This document shows, piece by piece, positions 17,597 through 28,026 of a DNA stretch of 64,000 bases. This stretch comes from Sphingobacterium humi. GTDB taxonomy: Bacteria; Bacteroidota; Bacteroidia; Sphingobacteriales; Sphingobacteriaceae. A model generated the notes under the pieces. That model searched no databases and had not been told where the DNA came from. It saw only the letters and a program-made list of their open reading frames with translations. The stretch covers positions 186,001-250,000 of the forward strand of contig NZ_WSQA01000001.1 in NCBI RefSeq assembly GCF_009768885.1, read 5' to 3'. Made by a program: the position numbers and the translations under genes. How positions within the stretch are numbered: the stretch's first letter is position 1; every line of letters starts with the position of its first letter.

Positions 17597-20500
17597 ATGA
17601 AATTTAGTTACTTAAAAAATCCTGGTGGATCCAGGGTTAGGGGAACCCTTGCCTTTAACCGGCTATGGACGCTGAGCCTGCTGATGCTGCTAATCAGCCA
17701 ATTAAGCGTAGGCAAAGCGCTGGCGCAAAGCATTACCCTGCATGAAAAGAACAGCAGCCTAGAGGCCGTTCTTCATAAAATAAGCGAGCAAGCTGAAGCC
17801 GATTTAATTGGCGATATATCCTTATTGAGAAAAAGCAAACCCGTACAGATTGAGGTGTCAAACAAAGATATCCATATGGTATTGGCCATGCTGGAAAGCG
17901 GACAGAACGTTCAGTTGCTTTACAGTAATAAAACGATCGTGATTAAAGCAAAAAAGGCTGGCGATTCAAATGCCCATATCTCCAATTTCAAAGCCCCAGA
18001 AAAGCTGCAACAACATCATCTATCGGGAAAAGTAACCAATGAAAAAGGGGAAATTCTGGCTGGTGTTTCCATTCAAGACCTCAGCAGCAAAAAAATGATC
18101 GGAGTTTCCAATAAAGATGGCTCCTTCGATGTCATTTGTGCCGCCAATTCAAACCTAGTATTCTCCTTAATTGGTTATGAACCAAAAATTGAAGAAATCA
18201 ATAAAAGAACCCAAATTCGGGTCACCTTAAAAGCCAAGGAAAATGTGATTGAGGAAACCGTGGTAACAGGTTACAGCACCCTAAGAAAGGAAAACTTTAC
18301 GGGCGCAGCCACCACCATTACCCGGAAAGAATTAGAGAAATTCAATAACAACAATATATTTTCCATCATCCAGAGTTTAGACCCTTCCTTTAAAGTAGAC
18401 GAAGGTATTCAAGATGGTTCGAATCCGAACGTAATTCCAGAGATCAACATTCGCGGGGTTGCCAGTGTGGGTCAATACGCGGTGAATGCACCCTTAGTTA
18501 TTATGGATGGCTTTGAAACAACGTTGGAAACCTTATACGACATGGATGTTAACCGCATCGAATCCATTTCCATCTTGAAAGATGCCAGCTCGACCAGTAT
18601 GTATGGCTCCAGAGGAGGGAATGGTGTAATCGTGATTGAAACCCGCCTACCTAAGGAGGGTAAATTTACCATTACCTACGATGCCCGCCCTTCCATTACC
18701 TTGGTTGATTTATCGGACTACAACCTGATGAACGCGAAGGAGAAATTAGAATACGAGTTTAAATCCGGACAATATGATGCCTTTGCCGATGGATTGAGCA
18801 ACAATTCGCAAACACATATCCTACAAGAAGGCTTAAACAACCTTTACGCCGATCGCTTAGAAAACGTAAATGCCGGCGTAAATACCTATTGGCTAAAAAT
18901 CCCCGTGCAATCTACCCTATCGGTAAATCATAGTTTACGCATGGAAGGTGGCTATAATGATGTACGCTATAGTATTGATGCCAATTACTTCGATATGAAA
19001 GGTGCCATGAAAGAATCGGGTCGTAAAAGATTAGGTACGGGCTTCGGCTTAATTTACCGCATCCCGGGCAAACTACTCTTCTCGAACAAAGCCAACTTCT
19101 TGTACAGCTTAGGATACAACAGCCCTTATGGTGAATTTTCGACCTATGCCCTCTTGAATCCCTACGAACGTATTCGCAATGAAAAAGGCGAGTTGAATGT
19201 GGTATTCAACGAGTTTCAAGACTTTAGCTTCGGCGCATCCATTATCAACCCCTTATACGACGCGAGCCTGCCAACACGTAATCAGAAAAGCGAAATGCTA
19301 ATCTCCAATAACGTGATGTTGGAATGGAACCCGATCAACAGCCTGAAGATTACCGGAAAAGGATATATCGGACGGAAGATTTTGGAAAATGAGAAATTCC
19401 TTTCGCCTTTCCATACCAAATACAGATTAGTAAACAACATTGCCCAACGTGGAGAATATGGCGTGCAAAATGGAAAAGAATTCCAATACGATGGCAATGT
19501 GAATGTGCAGTATTCCAAAGACATCAAGAAGCATCAATTTATCGGAAATCTCTTGGCAGAAATTAAGTCTATCGACTTTCTGAATGTTTCTTATAACATG
19601 ACCGGTTTTTCCGATGATAAATTGATTTCACCTTCGGCTTCTGTCGGTTTTACGGCGGGTTCACGCCCTACGGTGGTGTCATCACCAGCAAATAGCCTGG
19701 GCTTCATGGGTGCCCTATTCTACACCTATGATAACAAAATAAACTACAGCTTTACCTACCGCTTGGACGGCTCTTCCCTCTTTGGTTCTGAAAACCGTTT
19801 TGGTGGATTCTGGAGTACCGGAGCTTCCTACAACATGCATAAAGAACCTTGGTTCCAAAACAGCATCGTCAATAAATTACGCATGTTTGGAAACATCGGG
19901 ATTAACGGAAATGAAGGTTTTATGGCCAACATGGTTTCCACTGCTTACCGCATTGAATCCGGCGGATTTTACTACAACCAATTTGGTTATACCTATTTGT
20001 CGCAGGGAAATGCAACCCTCACCTGGCCACAAATTAAACAATTAAGCTTGGGGGTAGATTTAAGCTTGTTTAACGACATGATCTCCTTATCAGGATCTTA
20101 CTACGACAAGAACACCCACAACATGATTTCTATGATTACGGTGGCTCCTTCTTTTGGTTTTAAGAACAATTCCTTCTATCAAAACCTAGGCATGGTGAAC
20201 AACCGAGGCTTCGAGTTGAAAACCGTAGTGAAAGTATTGGAAAACCCGGAGAACAGAATGGTGTGGAATGTGAACTTAGGCTTGGTAAAGAACCGCGGTA
20301 TTTTGAAGGAAATTTCCGAAGAACTCCGCAAATTAAACGAATCGACCCTAAAGAAAGATCAATTTGACAACATCGTATCGCCTTCGGTTTATTATGAAGA
20401 AGGTGCGTCATTAACCAGCATTCGCGCCATGCCTTCCTTGGGTATTGATCCAGCGACGGGCAAGGAACTCTTCCTAGATAGAAACGGCAACAAAACCTTC

Positions 20501-20992
20501 GCTTGGGATGCCAGCAATATGCGCATTATGGGAAATCAGGAACCCGACTTCTTCGGAGTTTTCGGCAGTAGCTTGATGTACAAAGGATTCTCCGCACAAG
20601 CCTTGTTCAACTATTCTATCGGCGGCGATTTATACAACATTACCCTGCGTGAAAAAATTGAAAACAACAACCCTTCCCTCAATGCCGATCGCCGCGTATT
20701 ATACGATCGTTGGCAAGAACCGGGCGAGGTGAAAAGTTTTAAATCCATTGCCGATAAAGAGATTACCCAATTATCCAGCCGGTTTATTCAGCGGGAAAAC
20801 TACATCCGTTTAAGCTCCTTGAACTTGAACTATGAGCTACCGATCGATTGGATCAGAAAATACAAATTCCAACGTGTAAAAGTAAACTTCTCGGCAAACG
20901 ATGTGCTCCGAATCAATACCGTAAAAATGGAAAGAGGTATTAACTATCCGTATGCCTTAACCTACAATTTTGGCCTTCTAATCCAACTATAA
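17597..20992 (+). CDS. SusC/RagA-family TonB-dependent outer-membrane transporter with STN domain
   Basis: 1131 residues: signal peptide (about 1-44, ending KALAQ), secretin/TonB N-terminal STN domain (45-118) for signalling to FecR, a carboxypeptidase-regulatory-like domain (about 141-215, LSGKVTNEKGEILAGVSI), a plug (about 230-345, including NIRGVASV, LVIMDGFE and SILKDASSTSMYGSRGGNG) and a 22-strand type barrel to the end. It imports a bulky ligand across the outer membrane using TonB energy, together with the SusD protein whose gene begins one base later. No glycoside hydrolase is present in the operon, so the ligand need not be a glycan. Confidence 0.95.
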   Translation: MKFSYLKNPGGSRVRGTLAFNRLWTLSLLMLLISQLSVGKALAQSITLHEKNSSLEAVLHKISEQAEADLIGDISLLRKSKPVQIEVSNKDIHMVLAMLESGQNVQLLYSNKTIVIKAKKAGDSNAHISNFKAPEKLQQHHLSGKVTNEKGEILAGVSIQDLSSKKMIGVSNKDGSFDVICAANSNLVFSLIGYEPKIEEINKRTQIRVTLKAKENVIEETVVTGYSTLRKENFTGAATTITRKELEKFNNNNIFSIIQSLDPSFKVDEGIQDGSNPNVIPEINIRGVASVGQYAVNAPLVIMDGFETTLETLYDMDVNRIESISILKDASSTSMYGSRGGNGVIVIETRLPKEGKFTITYDARPSITLVDLSDYNLMNAKEKLEYEFKSGQYDAFADGLSNNSQTHILQEGLNNLYADRLENVNAGVNTYWLKIPVQSTLSVNHSLRMEGGYNDVRYSIDANYFDMKGAMKESGRKRLGTGFGLIYRIPGKLLFSNKANFLYSLGYNSPYGEFSTYALLNPYERIRNEKGELNVVFNEFQDFSFGASIINPLYDASLPTRNQKSEMLISNNVMLEWNPINSLKITGKGYIGRKILENEKFLSPFHTKYRLVNNIAQRGEYGVQNGKEFQYDGNVNVQYSKDIKKHQFIGNLLAEIKSIDFLNVSYNMTGFSDDKLISPSASVGFTAGSRPTVVSSPANSLGFMGALFYTYDNKINYSFTYRLDGSSLFGSENRFGGFWSTGASYNMHKEPWFQNSIVNKLRMFGNIGINGNEGFMANMVSTAYRIESGGFYYNQFGYTYLSQGNATLTWPQIKQLSLGVDLSLFNDMISLSGSYYDKNTHNMISMITVAPSFGFKNNSFYQNLGMVNNRGFELKTVVKVLENPENRMVWNVNLGLVKNRGILKEISEELRKLNESTLKKDQFDNIVSPSVYYEEGASLTSIRAMPSLGIDPATGKELFLDRNGNKTFAWDASNMRIMGNQEPDFFGVFGSSLMYKGFSAQALFNYSIGGDLYNITLREKIENNNPSLNADRRVLYDRWQEPGEVKSFKSIADKEITQLSSRFIQRENYIRLSSLNLNYELPIDWIRKYKFQRVKVNFSANDVLRINTVKMERGINYPYALTYNFGLLIQL

Positions 20993-20993
20993 C

Positions 20994-22487
20994 ATGAAAC
21001 TGAAAGCAATCTATATCCTACTCCCGCTGGTCTTATTGACCCTAGGTTGTAAGAAATTTCTAAATGTCACTCCTATTAATGAAGCTTATGAAGAAAGTGT
21101 ATTTAAAGAACGCTCGGGCTTTATCTCTTCCTTAGCGAGTGTATATTCCGACTTCTCGGCCAGCAGCCTTTACGGTAAAGAAATGAAATTCGGGTTTTTG
21201 GAAACATTAACCGGCAGTTACATCGCGCCAGAATTAGGCCACCGTTATTACGGAAGCTACAACTACCATTATGAAGACACACAGGTAAAAACCATTCTTT
21301 CTAATGTGTGGGGACAATATTACATCTCCATTAATCAGCTGAACATTATTTTGAAGAATATCGCTCGGATTTCAACAGACCCTTACCAGCCGTTAATTAA
21401 AGGAGAATCCCTGGGCTTACGTGCCTTCGCGCATTTTGAACTCCTGAAATACTTTGGTCCTGTCATCTCCCAAGACGGTGTTGATGCATTAGCCATCCCC
21501 TACCGGGACACGCTATCTTATAACGCCGTAAAGCCTTTAAAGGTAAAAGATGTAATAGCCCATATTAACAGCGACCTCAAAGAAGCCAGAGCCTTATTGG
21601 AGAACGACCCGATTCGCAAAGGAGATCGAGCCGACAATAATGGCCTAGGTACTATATTGGAGCGCTATAACAGCTTATTAGACCGCCGAGGTATTCGCAT
21701 GAATTATTATGGTATTGTCGCCTTGCAAAGCATGGTAGCCCAATGGATGGGCGACCAGGAGCTGGCAGGAAAATATGCCAAGGAAGTGATCGATGAACTT
21801 GCACAAACAAAATCAATCCGCTTAGCAGGAAATACCGACTTAAATAACAGTGCCCGTAATCCGGACTTACGTTTTGCTGTAGAAAACATCTTTGGCCTCC
21901 ACGTCTCTAGCCTACGTAGTGCTGTTTTATTTAATTTTCCGGAAGTAAGCGACAACCGTGGAAATACCGACCCGCTACTCTTCCCGAATTATACTTGGTT
22001 ATACAGCAGCTTATACAATAACCCTTTTCATGGAACCACCAATGATTTCCGATTGGCCAATTGGTTTAGCACCGATAATACGCGTTGGAAGCTGGTGAAG
22101 TTTCACTACAACCTGGAGGTAGACCAATCAAATCAGTACGCCGGCATTAAAGAGGTGAAGCTGATCAGTCTGTATAATTTATACTTACTGGCGGCTGAAT
22201 CCCAAGTAGAAAAGAATCCGCAGGCGGCGCTTAGTTACGTCAATGCCATCCGAAGAGCTAGAGGCATCGACAGGGCCATCGTGTATGATAGCAATATGAG
22301 CAGTAAAACACTCTATGATTTGATATTCGATGAGTTTAGAAAAGAGAATATTGCCGAAGGCACCCTCTTCGCGGAATACAAACGCAAGTTTAAAGATATC
22401 GATCGCTACAATAAAAATGTTCCGGCGAGCAAGGAAATATTCTGCCTGCCTATCCCGAACGATGAACTAATTTATAACCCTTTTTAA
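20994..22487 (+). CDS. SusD/RagB-family nutrient-binding lipoprotein
   Basis: 497 residues. Lipoprotein leader KAIYILLPLVLLTLGC (Cys19), then the SusD helical fold with typical segments: LRAFAHFELLKYFGP, VKDVIAHINSDLKEARALL, and the C-terminal LYLLAAESQVEKNPQAALSYVNAIRRARG and FDEFRKE. It forms the lid over the SusC barrel and gives ligand specificity. It starts one base after the SusC stop. Confidence 0.94.
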   Translation: MKLKAIYILLPLVLLTLGCKKFLNVTPINEAYEESVFKERSGFISSLASVYSDFSASSLYGKEMKFGFLETLTGSYIAPELGHRYYGSYNYHYEDTQVKTILSNVWGQYYISINQLNIILKNIARISTDPYQPLIKGESLGLRAFAHFELLKYFGPVISQDGVDALAIPYRDTLSYNAVKPLKVKDVIAHINSDLKEARALLENDPIRKGDRADNNGLGTILERYNSLLDRRGIRMNYYGIVALQSMVAQWMGDQELAGKYAKEVIDELAQTKSIRLAGNTDLNNSARNPDLRFAVENIFGLHVSSLRSAVLFNFPEVSDNRGNTDPLLFPNYTWLYSSLYNNPFHGTTNDFRLANWFSTDNTRWKLVKFHYNLEVDQSNQYAGIKEVKLISLYNLYLLAAESQVEKNPQAALSYVNAIRRARGIDRAIVYDSNMSSKTLYDLIFDEFRKENIAEGTLFAEYKRKFKDIDRYNKNVPASKEIFCLPIPNDELIYNPF

Positions 22488-22494
22488 GATAAAG

Positions 22495-23268
22495 ATGAGA
22501 ACGCTATTCACCTTATTGATAACCACTTTACTCTTGGTATCCTGTGGTTCAGAAGATGAACTTCTGCACTATGATACAGCAGAAACATCTGTATACTTTG
22601 CTTATAGGGCCGGTGATAATTCCATTACAGGCAAAAACCTCGACAGTTTAACCTATAACTTCTCCTTGGATGAAGATTTGACCATTACTGAAAATGTGCT
22701 GAAAATTCCGGTTCGTATTTCTGGTTTAGCAACCGCTACAGATCGCGAAATAAAATACAGCATCGAATCGCTGGACGGTGTATTCGACAATAAAAACCTG
22801 GAATTTACCCGAACGACTATTGGCGCTAACCAATACATCGACACCGTTTTCATCCGTGTTAAACGCGACCCTAAATTAGCAGAAAAAGACCAGGTCTTCA
22901 ATTTAAACATCCTGGCAAACGAGCATTTCAGTATTGGCGAAATCCAGAACAGCAAGATCAAAATTATTATTGCCGACCGCTTGCGCATGCCAAATTGGTG
23001 GAACAAATGGAGCAACTACATGGGAAAATATTATAAAGAGGTCTATCAAAAATGGATCAGTATGTATACCCTCGGCGTAGATCCTACACCAGATATTTAT
23101 GGGGTTTATCCTGGTCCGTATTATTCATGGGAAAACATGCCTCCAGGTGCTGTTTACAATTGGTGCCCGGTCACCTTTCAGTACATCCAGAAGTTAAAGC
23201 AATATTTTGAAGAAAACGAGATATACCCGGATGGAGACACATCCTTAAGGCCTATTAAACTACCATAA
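22495..23268 (+). CDS. DUF4843 lipoprotein
   Basis: 257 residues with leader FTLLITTLLLVSCGSE (lipobox LVSC). The body has an N-terminal beta domain with YDTAETSVYFAYR, a run of DREIKYSI and RTTIGANQYIDTVFIRVKRD, and a C-terminal helical part WWNKWSNYMGKYYKEVYQKW. This is the pattern of DUF4843 lipoproteins that follow SusD genes in Bacteroidota. Probably an accessory surface lipoprotein of the SusCD complex. It starts 7 bases after the SusD stop. Confidence 0.85.
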   Translation: MRTLFTLLITTLLLVSCGSEDELLHYDTAETSVYFAYRAGDNSITGKNLDSLTYNFSLDEDLTITENVLKIPVRISGLATATDREIKYSIESLDGVFDNKNLEFTRTTIGANQYIDTVFIRVKRDPKLAEKDQVFNLNILANEHFSIGEIQNSKIKIIIADRLRMPNWWNKWSNYMGKYYKEVYQKWISMYTLGVDPTPDIYGVYPGPYYSWENMPPGAVYNWCPVTFQYIQKLKQYFEENEIYPDGDTSLRPIKLP

Positions 23269-23269
23269 C

Positions 23270-24739
23270 ATGAAAAGTAATAAGATTTTATGGCTAACAG
23301 CATTAGCCCTTATGATATTGATTGCAGGCTGTTCAAAAGACCTGGGCAATTATGATTATCAGGAAATAAACTCCTTTAAAATCGCCGGTTTGAAAAGCGG
23401 CTCGGATGAAGCAGACCGCACCTACTTCCTATCCTTAAATGATACCCTGGTATTACACCCGGATCTTTCCAGTAGCATAGGCAACTTCAACCCGGCAGAA
23501 TATGAGTTTTCCTGGATTATCAACGACAAGGAAGTCGCCAAAACCAAAGATTTAAACTACCTAGCCAATAAAGAATTTGGCTTGTTAAAAGCGACCTACA
23601 AAGTAAAAAGCAAAGCATCCGGATTAGAAAGAATCCATAATTTCTTCCTGAATATTTCGCAACCTTTTAAATACGGCTACTTTGTACTGACGCAAGCAGC
23701 GGATAAGAGCGCACATATTTACTGTAAATCGGCCATAAAGGCCAACATGCCGCTGCAGGAGATCAAAATCAGTAGTATTCCTGACTTAGGTACAGAGCCT
23801 ATCGCTTTTGCCGGTATTCAACAGGATAACTTTGAAAAGCGCTATTACAAAATGATGCTTACGTCTAAAAAGGCAAAATATCCGATTGTGATGTTTGATT
23901 CCAGATCCTTCAATCCAATCCTTCTGTACAACAATGAAAATTACGTAGGCGATGCTGGGACCTTTACTTTTGAACCCGAGTATGTGCGCTATGATGAATA
24001 TCAGCCCATTATATATGCCATAAATAAGGGTAAAATGCATGTCTTAAACTCCGGAGGAATAAGCCTGCCCTTAATGGCCAATGACGCGATGAATTATGCC
24101 ATCGGCAAGAATGGATTAAGCTCCTCACTAACCGTGAGCAGCAACCTTAATATATTCTTCGATAGTAAAAACCAGCGCATGCGCGCTTGGGCTGTAAAAT
24201 CGGGTGGACCATACGATTTCCAACTAAACTACGATCAGGTACTTAACTCTTTGGATTTAACGGGTCATGAATATTTACGGGGTCAATTGGCGGTAGTCAA
24301 TAATGCCATTGGCTTTTATTTTCTAACCCGAAAAGGAAACTCCCTATTTAGTTATCGGATTAAATTCAATGGCTTAACACCTTCAGGCCATGAGCTGATT
24401 AAGGAACTTCCTTATACGGCCGATACACCCATCAGCCAGGTATTTTACGATGTGCAATCAAATCTATGGTACTTAGCATCTAAAAAAACCATATACAGAT
24501 GCAGTGCATTGGGTTTAGACCTTCAAGCTTTTATCACTTTACCGGCTACTGCCAAAGGGGATATTGCCCGTTTCCATTATGCAGCAGGAAATAATACCCT
24601 ATTGATTGGAACAACGGATAAATCGATCACAAGCGGTAAAAACTCATCCATCTATGTCTATGATACCGGCACAGTACAACAAACCTATAAAGAAGAATTG
24701 GTACTAGATGAAATTAAAGATGTATTCGCAGGATTATAA
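23270..24739 (+). CDS. PKD-like family surface lipoprotein
   Basis: 489 residues. Leader LTALALMILIAGCSKD (lipobox IAGC), YDYQEINSFKIAGL as the usual opening of the PKD-like lipoprotein family found after DUF4843, then a beta-sandwich-type region and a repeat-containing C-terminal part. It lies one base after the DUF4843 gene and is likely a ligand-binding accessory of the same SusCD complex. The stop is 7 bases before the ATG of the thioredoxin-like gene. Confidence 0.85.
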   Translation: MKSNKILWLTALALMILIAGCSKDLGNYDYQEINSFKIAGLKSGSDEADRTYFLSLNDTLVLHPDLSSSIGNFNPAEYEFSWIINDKEVAKTKDLNYLANKEFGLLKATYKVKSKASGLERIHNFFLNISQPFKYGYFVLTQAADKSAHIYCKSAIKANMPLQEIKISSIPDLGTEPIAFAGIQQDNFEKRYYKMMLTSKKAKYPIVMFDSRSFNPILLYNNENYVGDAGTFTFEPEYVRYDEYQPIIYAINKGKMHVLNSGGISLPLMANDAMNYAIGKNGLSSSLTVSSNLNIFFDSKNQRMRAWAVKSGGPYDFQLNYDQVLNSLDLTGHEYLRGQLAVVNNAIGFYFLTRKGNSLFSYRIKFNGLTPSGHELIKELPYTADTPISQVFYDVQSNLWYLASKKTIYRCSALGLDLQAFITLPATAKGDIARFHYAAGNNTLLIGTTDKSITSGKNSSIYVYDTGTVQQTYKEELVLDEIKDVFAGL

Positions 24740-24746
24740 AAACAAC

Positions 24747-25901
24747 ATGAGAAAACTATTATTTCTATTGAGCTTGGGATTTTTATTCTCGCTTCATTTT
24801 GCCTTTGGGCAAGAAATGGCCATGAAGAAGTTCAGCATCAAGGTGCAAGCGCCAGAAAACAACAGCAAGGTATTCCTGATTTACCGCAGCTTTGAAGGAA
24901 ACGAACTCATGGTCGACTCCACCCTGATTAAAAACAACAGCTTTGTTTTTGAGGGAAAAACCAGTGGGTATTGCTACGGCGGTTTATATATTGCTAAAAG
25001 TCTGAACGAGGCCAAGCCTTTTCAAGCGAAGCACTACGGCTTCTTTAATTTCGGCTATGGCGAAACCAAACTAGACTGGCGAAACCCTAAAATTATTCAG
25101 GTAACCGGTGGTGATGAAATGGCCAAGTACCAAATAGCGTCATCTGCTCTCTTGGATAAGCGCTTAGCGATCTTCAATTCGCCAGCCTACCGCGCCCAAC
25201 AACAGCAGGCCGATAGCTTGAGAGCCATTGCAGATAGCTTGCGCGCTGATTTAGACCAGCAATATGGCACCAAATACGAAATCATCGATGATGCACATGC
25301 GGAATACATTCGCAAAAATCCGAATACCGCATTGAGCTTACACTTTATTGAAGCGATGATTTTTCAACGGCAGGCACCTCGTTGGAAAGTTATAACACCC
25401 CTTTTTAACATGCTATCCGACTCCTTGAAGAACACCTTTAGAGGAAAGGTTATTGCCGGCAGTATGGTAAACGAATCATTAGCACCGGGAGCAAAATACA
25501 TTGATTTCGGACAACCCGATAAGGATGGAAAAATCATCAAGGTATCCGACTTTAAAGGCAAGTATGTCTTGATTGATTTCTGGGCATCCTGGTGTGGGCC
25601 ATGTCGGGCAGAAAATCCAAACCTGGTAAAAGCCTATCAGGCTTACAAAGGCAAAGGATTTGAGATTATTGGCATCTCCCTGGATGATAATCGCCAGAAA
25701 TGGTTGGATGCTGTGGCTGCCGATGGTTTGACCTGGCCCCAAGTTTCCGATTTAAATGGCATTAAAAACGAAGCGGCCATGAGTTATGGCGTAACTAGTA
25801 TCCCAGAAAACTATTTGATTAGTCCCGAAGGTATTATCATCGATAAAAACCTACGCGGTGCTAGACTTGAACAAGCCTTGCAAAAGTATTTAAAAAAATA
25901 A
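24747..25901 (+). CDS. TlpA-like thiol-disulphide oxidoreductase with DUF4369-like N-terminus
   Basis: The ATG at 24747 starts a signal peptide (RKLLFLLSLGFLFSLHFAFG), so the in-frame ATG at 24708, which overlaps the previous gene, is not used. 384 residues. The N-terminal third fits the DUF4369 beta domain (FEGNELMVDSTLIKNNSFVF). The C-terminal domain is a thioredoxin fold with active site WASWCGPCRAENP and the later cis-Pro region VTSIPENYLI. It works in the periplasm or at the outer membrane in disulphide exchange, possibly for proteins of this operon. Confidence 0.88.
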   Translation: MRKLLFLLSLGFLFSLHFAFGQEMAMKKFSIKVQAPENNSKVFLIYRSFEGNELMVDSTLIKNNSFVFEGKTSGYCYGGLYIAKSLNEAKPFQAKHYGFFNFGYGETKLDWRNPKIIQVTGGDEMAKYQIASSALLDKRLAIFNSPAYRAQQQQADSLRAIADSLRADLDQQYGTKYEIIDDAHAEYIRKNPNTALSLHFIEAMIFQRQAPRWKVITPLFNMLSDSLKNTFRGKVIAGSMVNESLAPGAKYIDFGQPDKDGKIIKVSDFKGKYVLIDFWASWCGPCRAENPNLVKAYQAYKGKGFEIIGISLDDNRQKWLDAVAADGLTWPQVSDLNGIKNEAAMSYGVTSIPENYLISPEGIIIDKNLRGARLEQALQKYLKK

Positions 25902-25938
25902 TGTGTGAAGATTAGGGTATAATGCACTATCCTAGTTC

Positions 25939-25976
25939 AGGCTGCCATGAATATCCTATTCTGGCAGCCTTCTTTT
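25939..25976 (+). terminator. Hairpin with T-rich tail after the SusCD operon
   Basis: Arms AGGCTGCCA (25939-25947) and TGGCAGCCT (25962-25970) followed by TCTTTT. It ends only 12 bases before the ATG of the peptidase gene, so that gene is either expressed by read-through or the hairpin also lies in its leader. Confidence 0.65.
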
Positions 25977-25987
25977 AAATTATTCCC

Positions 25988-27913
25988 ATGAAACAGAACC
26001 TTTTCAGCCTTACAAGCATCTTCCTTGGCTGTTTATTGCACCTTCCTCCTGCCTTTGCGCAAAACCGACAACCACTAGATACCCAACAGCAAAAACAGAC
26101 TGCAGGAGATGATTTTTATCAATATGCTATCGACAAAAAACTATCCTTAGGTTTGCCAAACGGCCAAAATCCGAATACCTATTTACAGCAAGGTTTGCAA
26201 AGCGATTATGCATACATCGAAACAATCGTTAAGAAAAGTTCCCAGAACAAAGCCCTAAACAACAATATCGCAAAACAAAAACTGCAGGAATTTTACCTTT
26301 CAGCCAAATCGGGGATAAGCAGCTATGAACTGGCGCGTAAAATCTTTCAGCAGGATATGCAACATCTGAAAGGCATAAACAACTATGCAGACCTGATGTC
26401 GGCCTGTGTATACCTACATAAAAACAATATTGCCAAACCCCTTTTTTCCCTAGCCATTACCAAGCATAATTTAAGCCGCGGCTTATACGTCCCGACCTTA
26501 AGTACCGAAGAAAATAACCTGGCCTACAGTCCGGTTCAATTTCTTCAAGCCAATGAGAAATCCGCCATGTTTCATGTGGCACAGGACATAACCGCCCTAT
26601 TTAAACTGGCAGGTCATGCTTCCTCCGAATCCCTTGCTTACAGCCAGACTGTCTTAAAGATTATGCAACAGCTAGCTCGCTTGGAAAACCCTTCGGCTAC
26701 AGCAGAAAAACTATCCTTAAAGGATTGGCAGGCGCATAGCCCTCAGCTCCCATGGCCCGAACTTGTAAGTGATTTATTGGGAAAACCTGTGGATGATATC
26801 TGGCTAATCAATACCGCCTATTTCTTTAAGCTGGAATCGCTATTAAATCAGTTTCCCCTAGCCGACTGGAAGGTGTACCTGGAATATGCCATCCTCAGAA
26901 ACTCTTTCTTGAATCAACTGCATCAAGAGGACGTGGCTTCCCTACAAACTAAGAAGCTTAAAAAATCAGATGCCCTCCACATTACAGCCTTTTACGGCAA
27001 AGACTTAATTAAACAAACTTACCTGAACGACTTTTATATCGACAAAGTGGATGTAATGCTGCGTAATTTGAAAATTGCCTTCGAACAGCAAATAACCACG
27101 CTGGAATGGATGTCTGCTCCTTCGAAAAAGATCGCTATACACAAGATTAAAACAGTCCCTTTTTCCATCCTCTACCCTTTTTCCATTAAAAAGTACCAGG
27201 ACTTAAACCTGCACAGTAAGGATATTTATGAAAACATTACAGCACTTCGCGCCTACAACTTTCAGGAGAAACTGAATAGCTTCCATAAGCCTAGCGAATA
27301 TCCGGCACCTAACGACATTGCGAATGGCTATTTCGACGGCCAGGAAATCAAGATTTTCGGCGGCTTACTTCAAGCGCCCTATTTCTATCCACATGCCGAT
27401 GATGCCATCAATTACGGAACCCTGGGCGCCATAATTGCCCATGAAATGACCCATATGCTGGATCCGATGCGTAAATCGGAACCTACCTTCTATAACCAAA
27501 CCGATCAGGATGCTTTTGCCCACAAGGCGAAAGAGCTTATCGATCAATACAGCAACTATTACGTGATCGATAGCATCCGTCTGGACGGCGCCATCACGCT
27601 TTCTGAAAATATCGCCGATCTTGGTGGACTATCCATGGCTTACAAAGCCTTTAAGCTCACAAAACAAGGACAAGGGAATCGTAAAATTGATGGTTTTACC
27701 GCAGACCAACGGGTTTTCTTGGCCTGGGCAAAAGTGTGGAAAGATAGCTATATCCCAGAATCGGCAGCAAGCTATAAGCCCGATCCCCACCCTCCCGGAA
27801 CCGCAAGAATCAATGGGCCTGTAGTCAATATCGACGCTTGGTATGAAGCCTTTCAGGTAAAACAAGCTGACAACATGTATAAACCGCAGGACAAAAGAAT
27901 TAAAATGTGGTGA
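25988..27913 (+). CDS. M13-family (neprilysin-like) zinc metallopeptidase
   Basis: 641 residues with signal peptide (LFSLTSIFLGCLLHLPPAFA). Zinc motif HEMTH near residue 485 (IIAHEMTHMLDP), third ligand in ENIADLGGLSMAYKAF, and a C-terminal NGPVVNIDAWYEAF in the place of the family's substrate-binding RxxxPxxN segment. The length fits M13 peptidases. It should cleave short peptides in the periplasm. Its position after the SusCD operon suggests a peptide or protein substrate for that system (inference). Confidence 0.9.
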   Translation: MKQNLFSLTSIFLGCLLHLPPAFAQNRQPLDTQQQKQTAGDDFYQYAIDKKLSLGLPNGQNPNTYLQQGLQSDYAYIETIVKKSSQNKALNNNIAKQKLQEFYLSAKSGISSYELARKIFQQDMQHLKGINNYADLMSACVYLHKNNIAKPLFSLAITKHNLSRGLYVPTLSTEENNLAYSPVQFLQANEKSAMFHVAQDITALFKLAGHASSESLAYSQTVLKIMQQLARLENPSATAEKLSLKDWQAHSPQLPWPELVSDLLGKPVDDIWLINTAYFFKLESLLNQFPLADWKVYLEYAILRNSFLNQLHQEDVASLQTKKLKKSDALHITAFYGKDLIKQTYLNDFYIDKVDVMLRNLKIAFEQQITTLEWMSAPSKKIAIHKIKTVPFSILYPFSIKKYQDLNLHSKDIYENITALRAYNFQEKLNSFHKPSEYPAPNDIANGYFDGQEIKIFGGLLQAPYFYPHADDAINYGTLGAIIAHEMTHMLDPMRKSEPTFYNQTDQDAFAHKAKELIDQYSNYYVIDSIRLDGAITLSENIADLGGLSMAYKAFKLTKQGQGNRKIDGFTADQRVFLAWAKVWKDSYIPESAASYKPDPHPPGTARINGPVVNIDAWYEAFQVKQADNMYKPQDKRIKMW

Positions 27914-28026
27914 TGAAAACGAAAGGAACTGACAGGGTTAAATAAATTAATTCAAATTCAAACTTGCTTCGATTTATTTAATTCATTAATTTTAAACCTC
28001 TTATCATCTTAAAAACGTAGCACATC

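Noticed and set aside
24708..24746. TlpA-like protein starting at 24708
   Set aside because: The extension overlaps the previous gene and hides a good signal peptide that starts at 24747.
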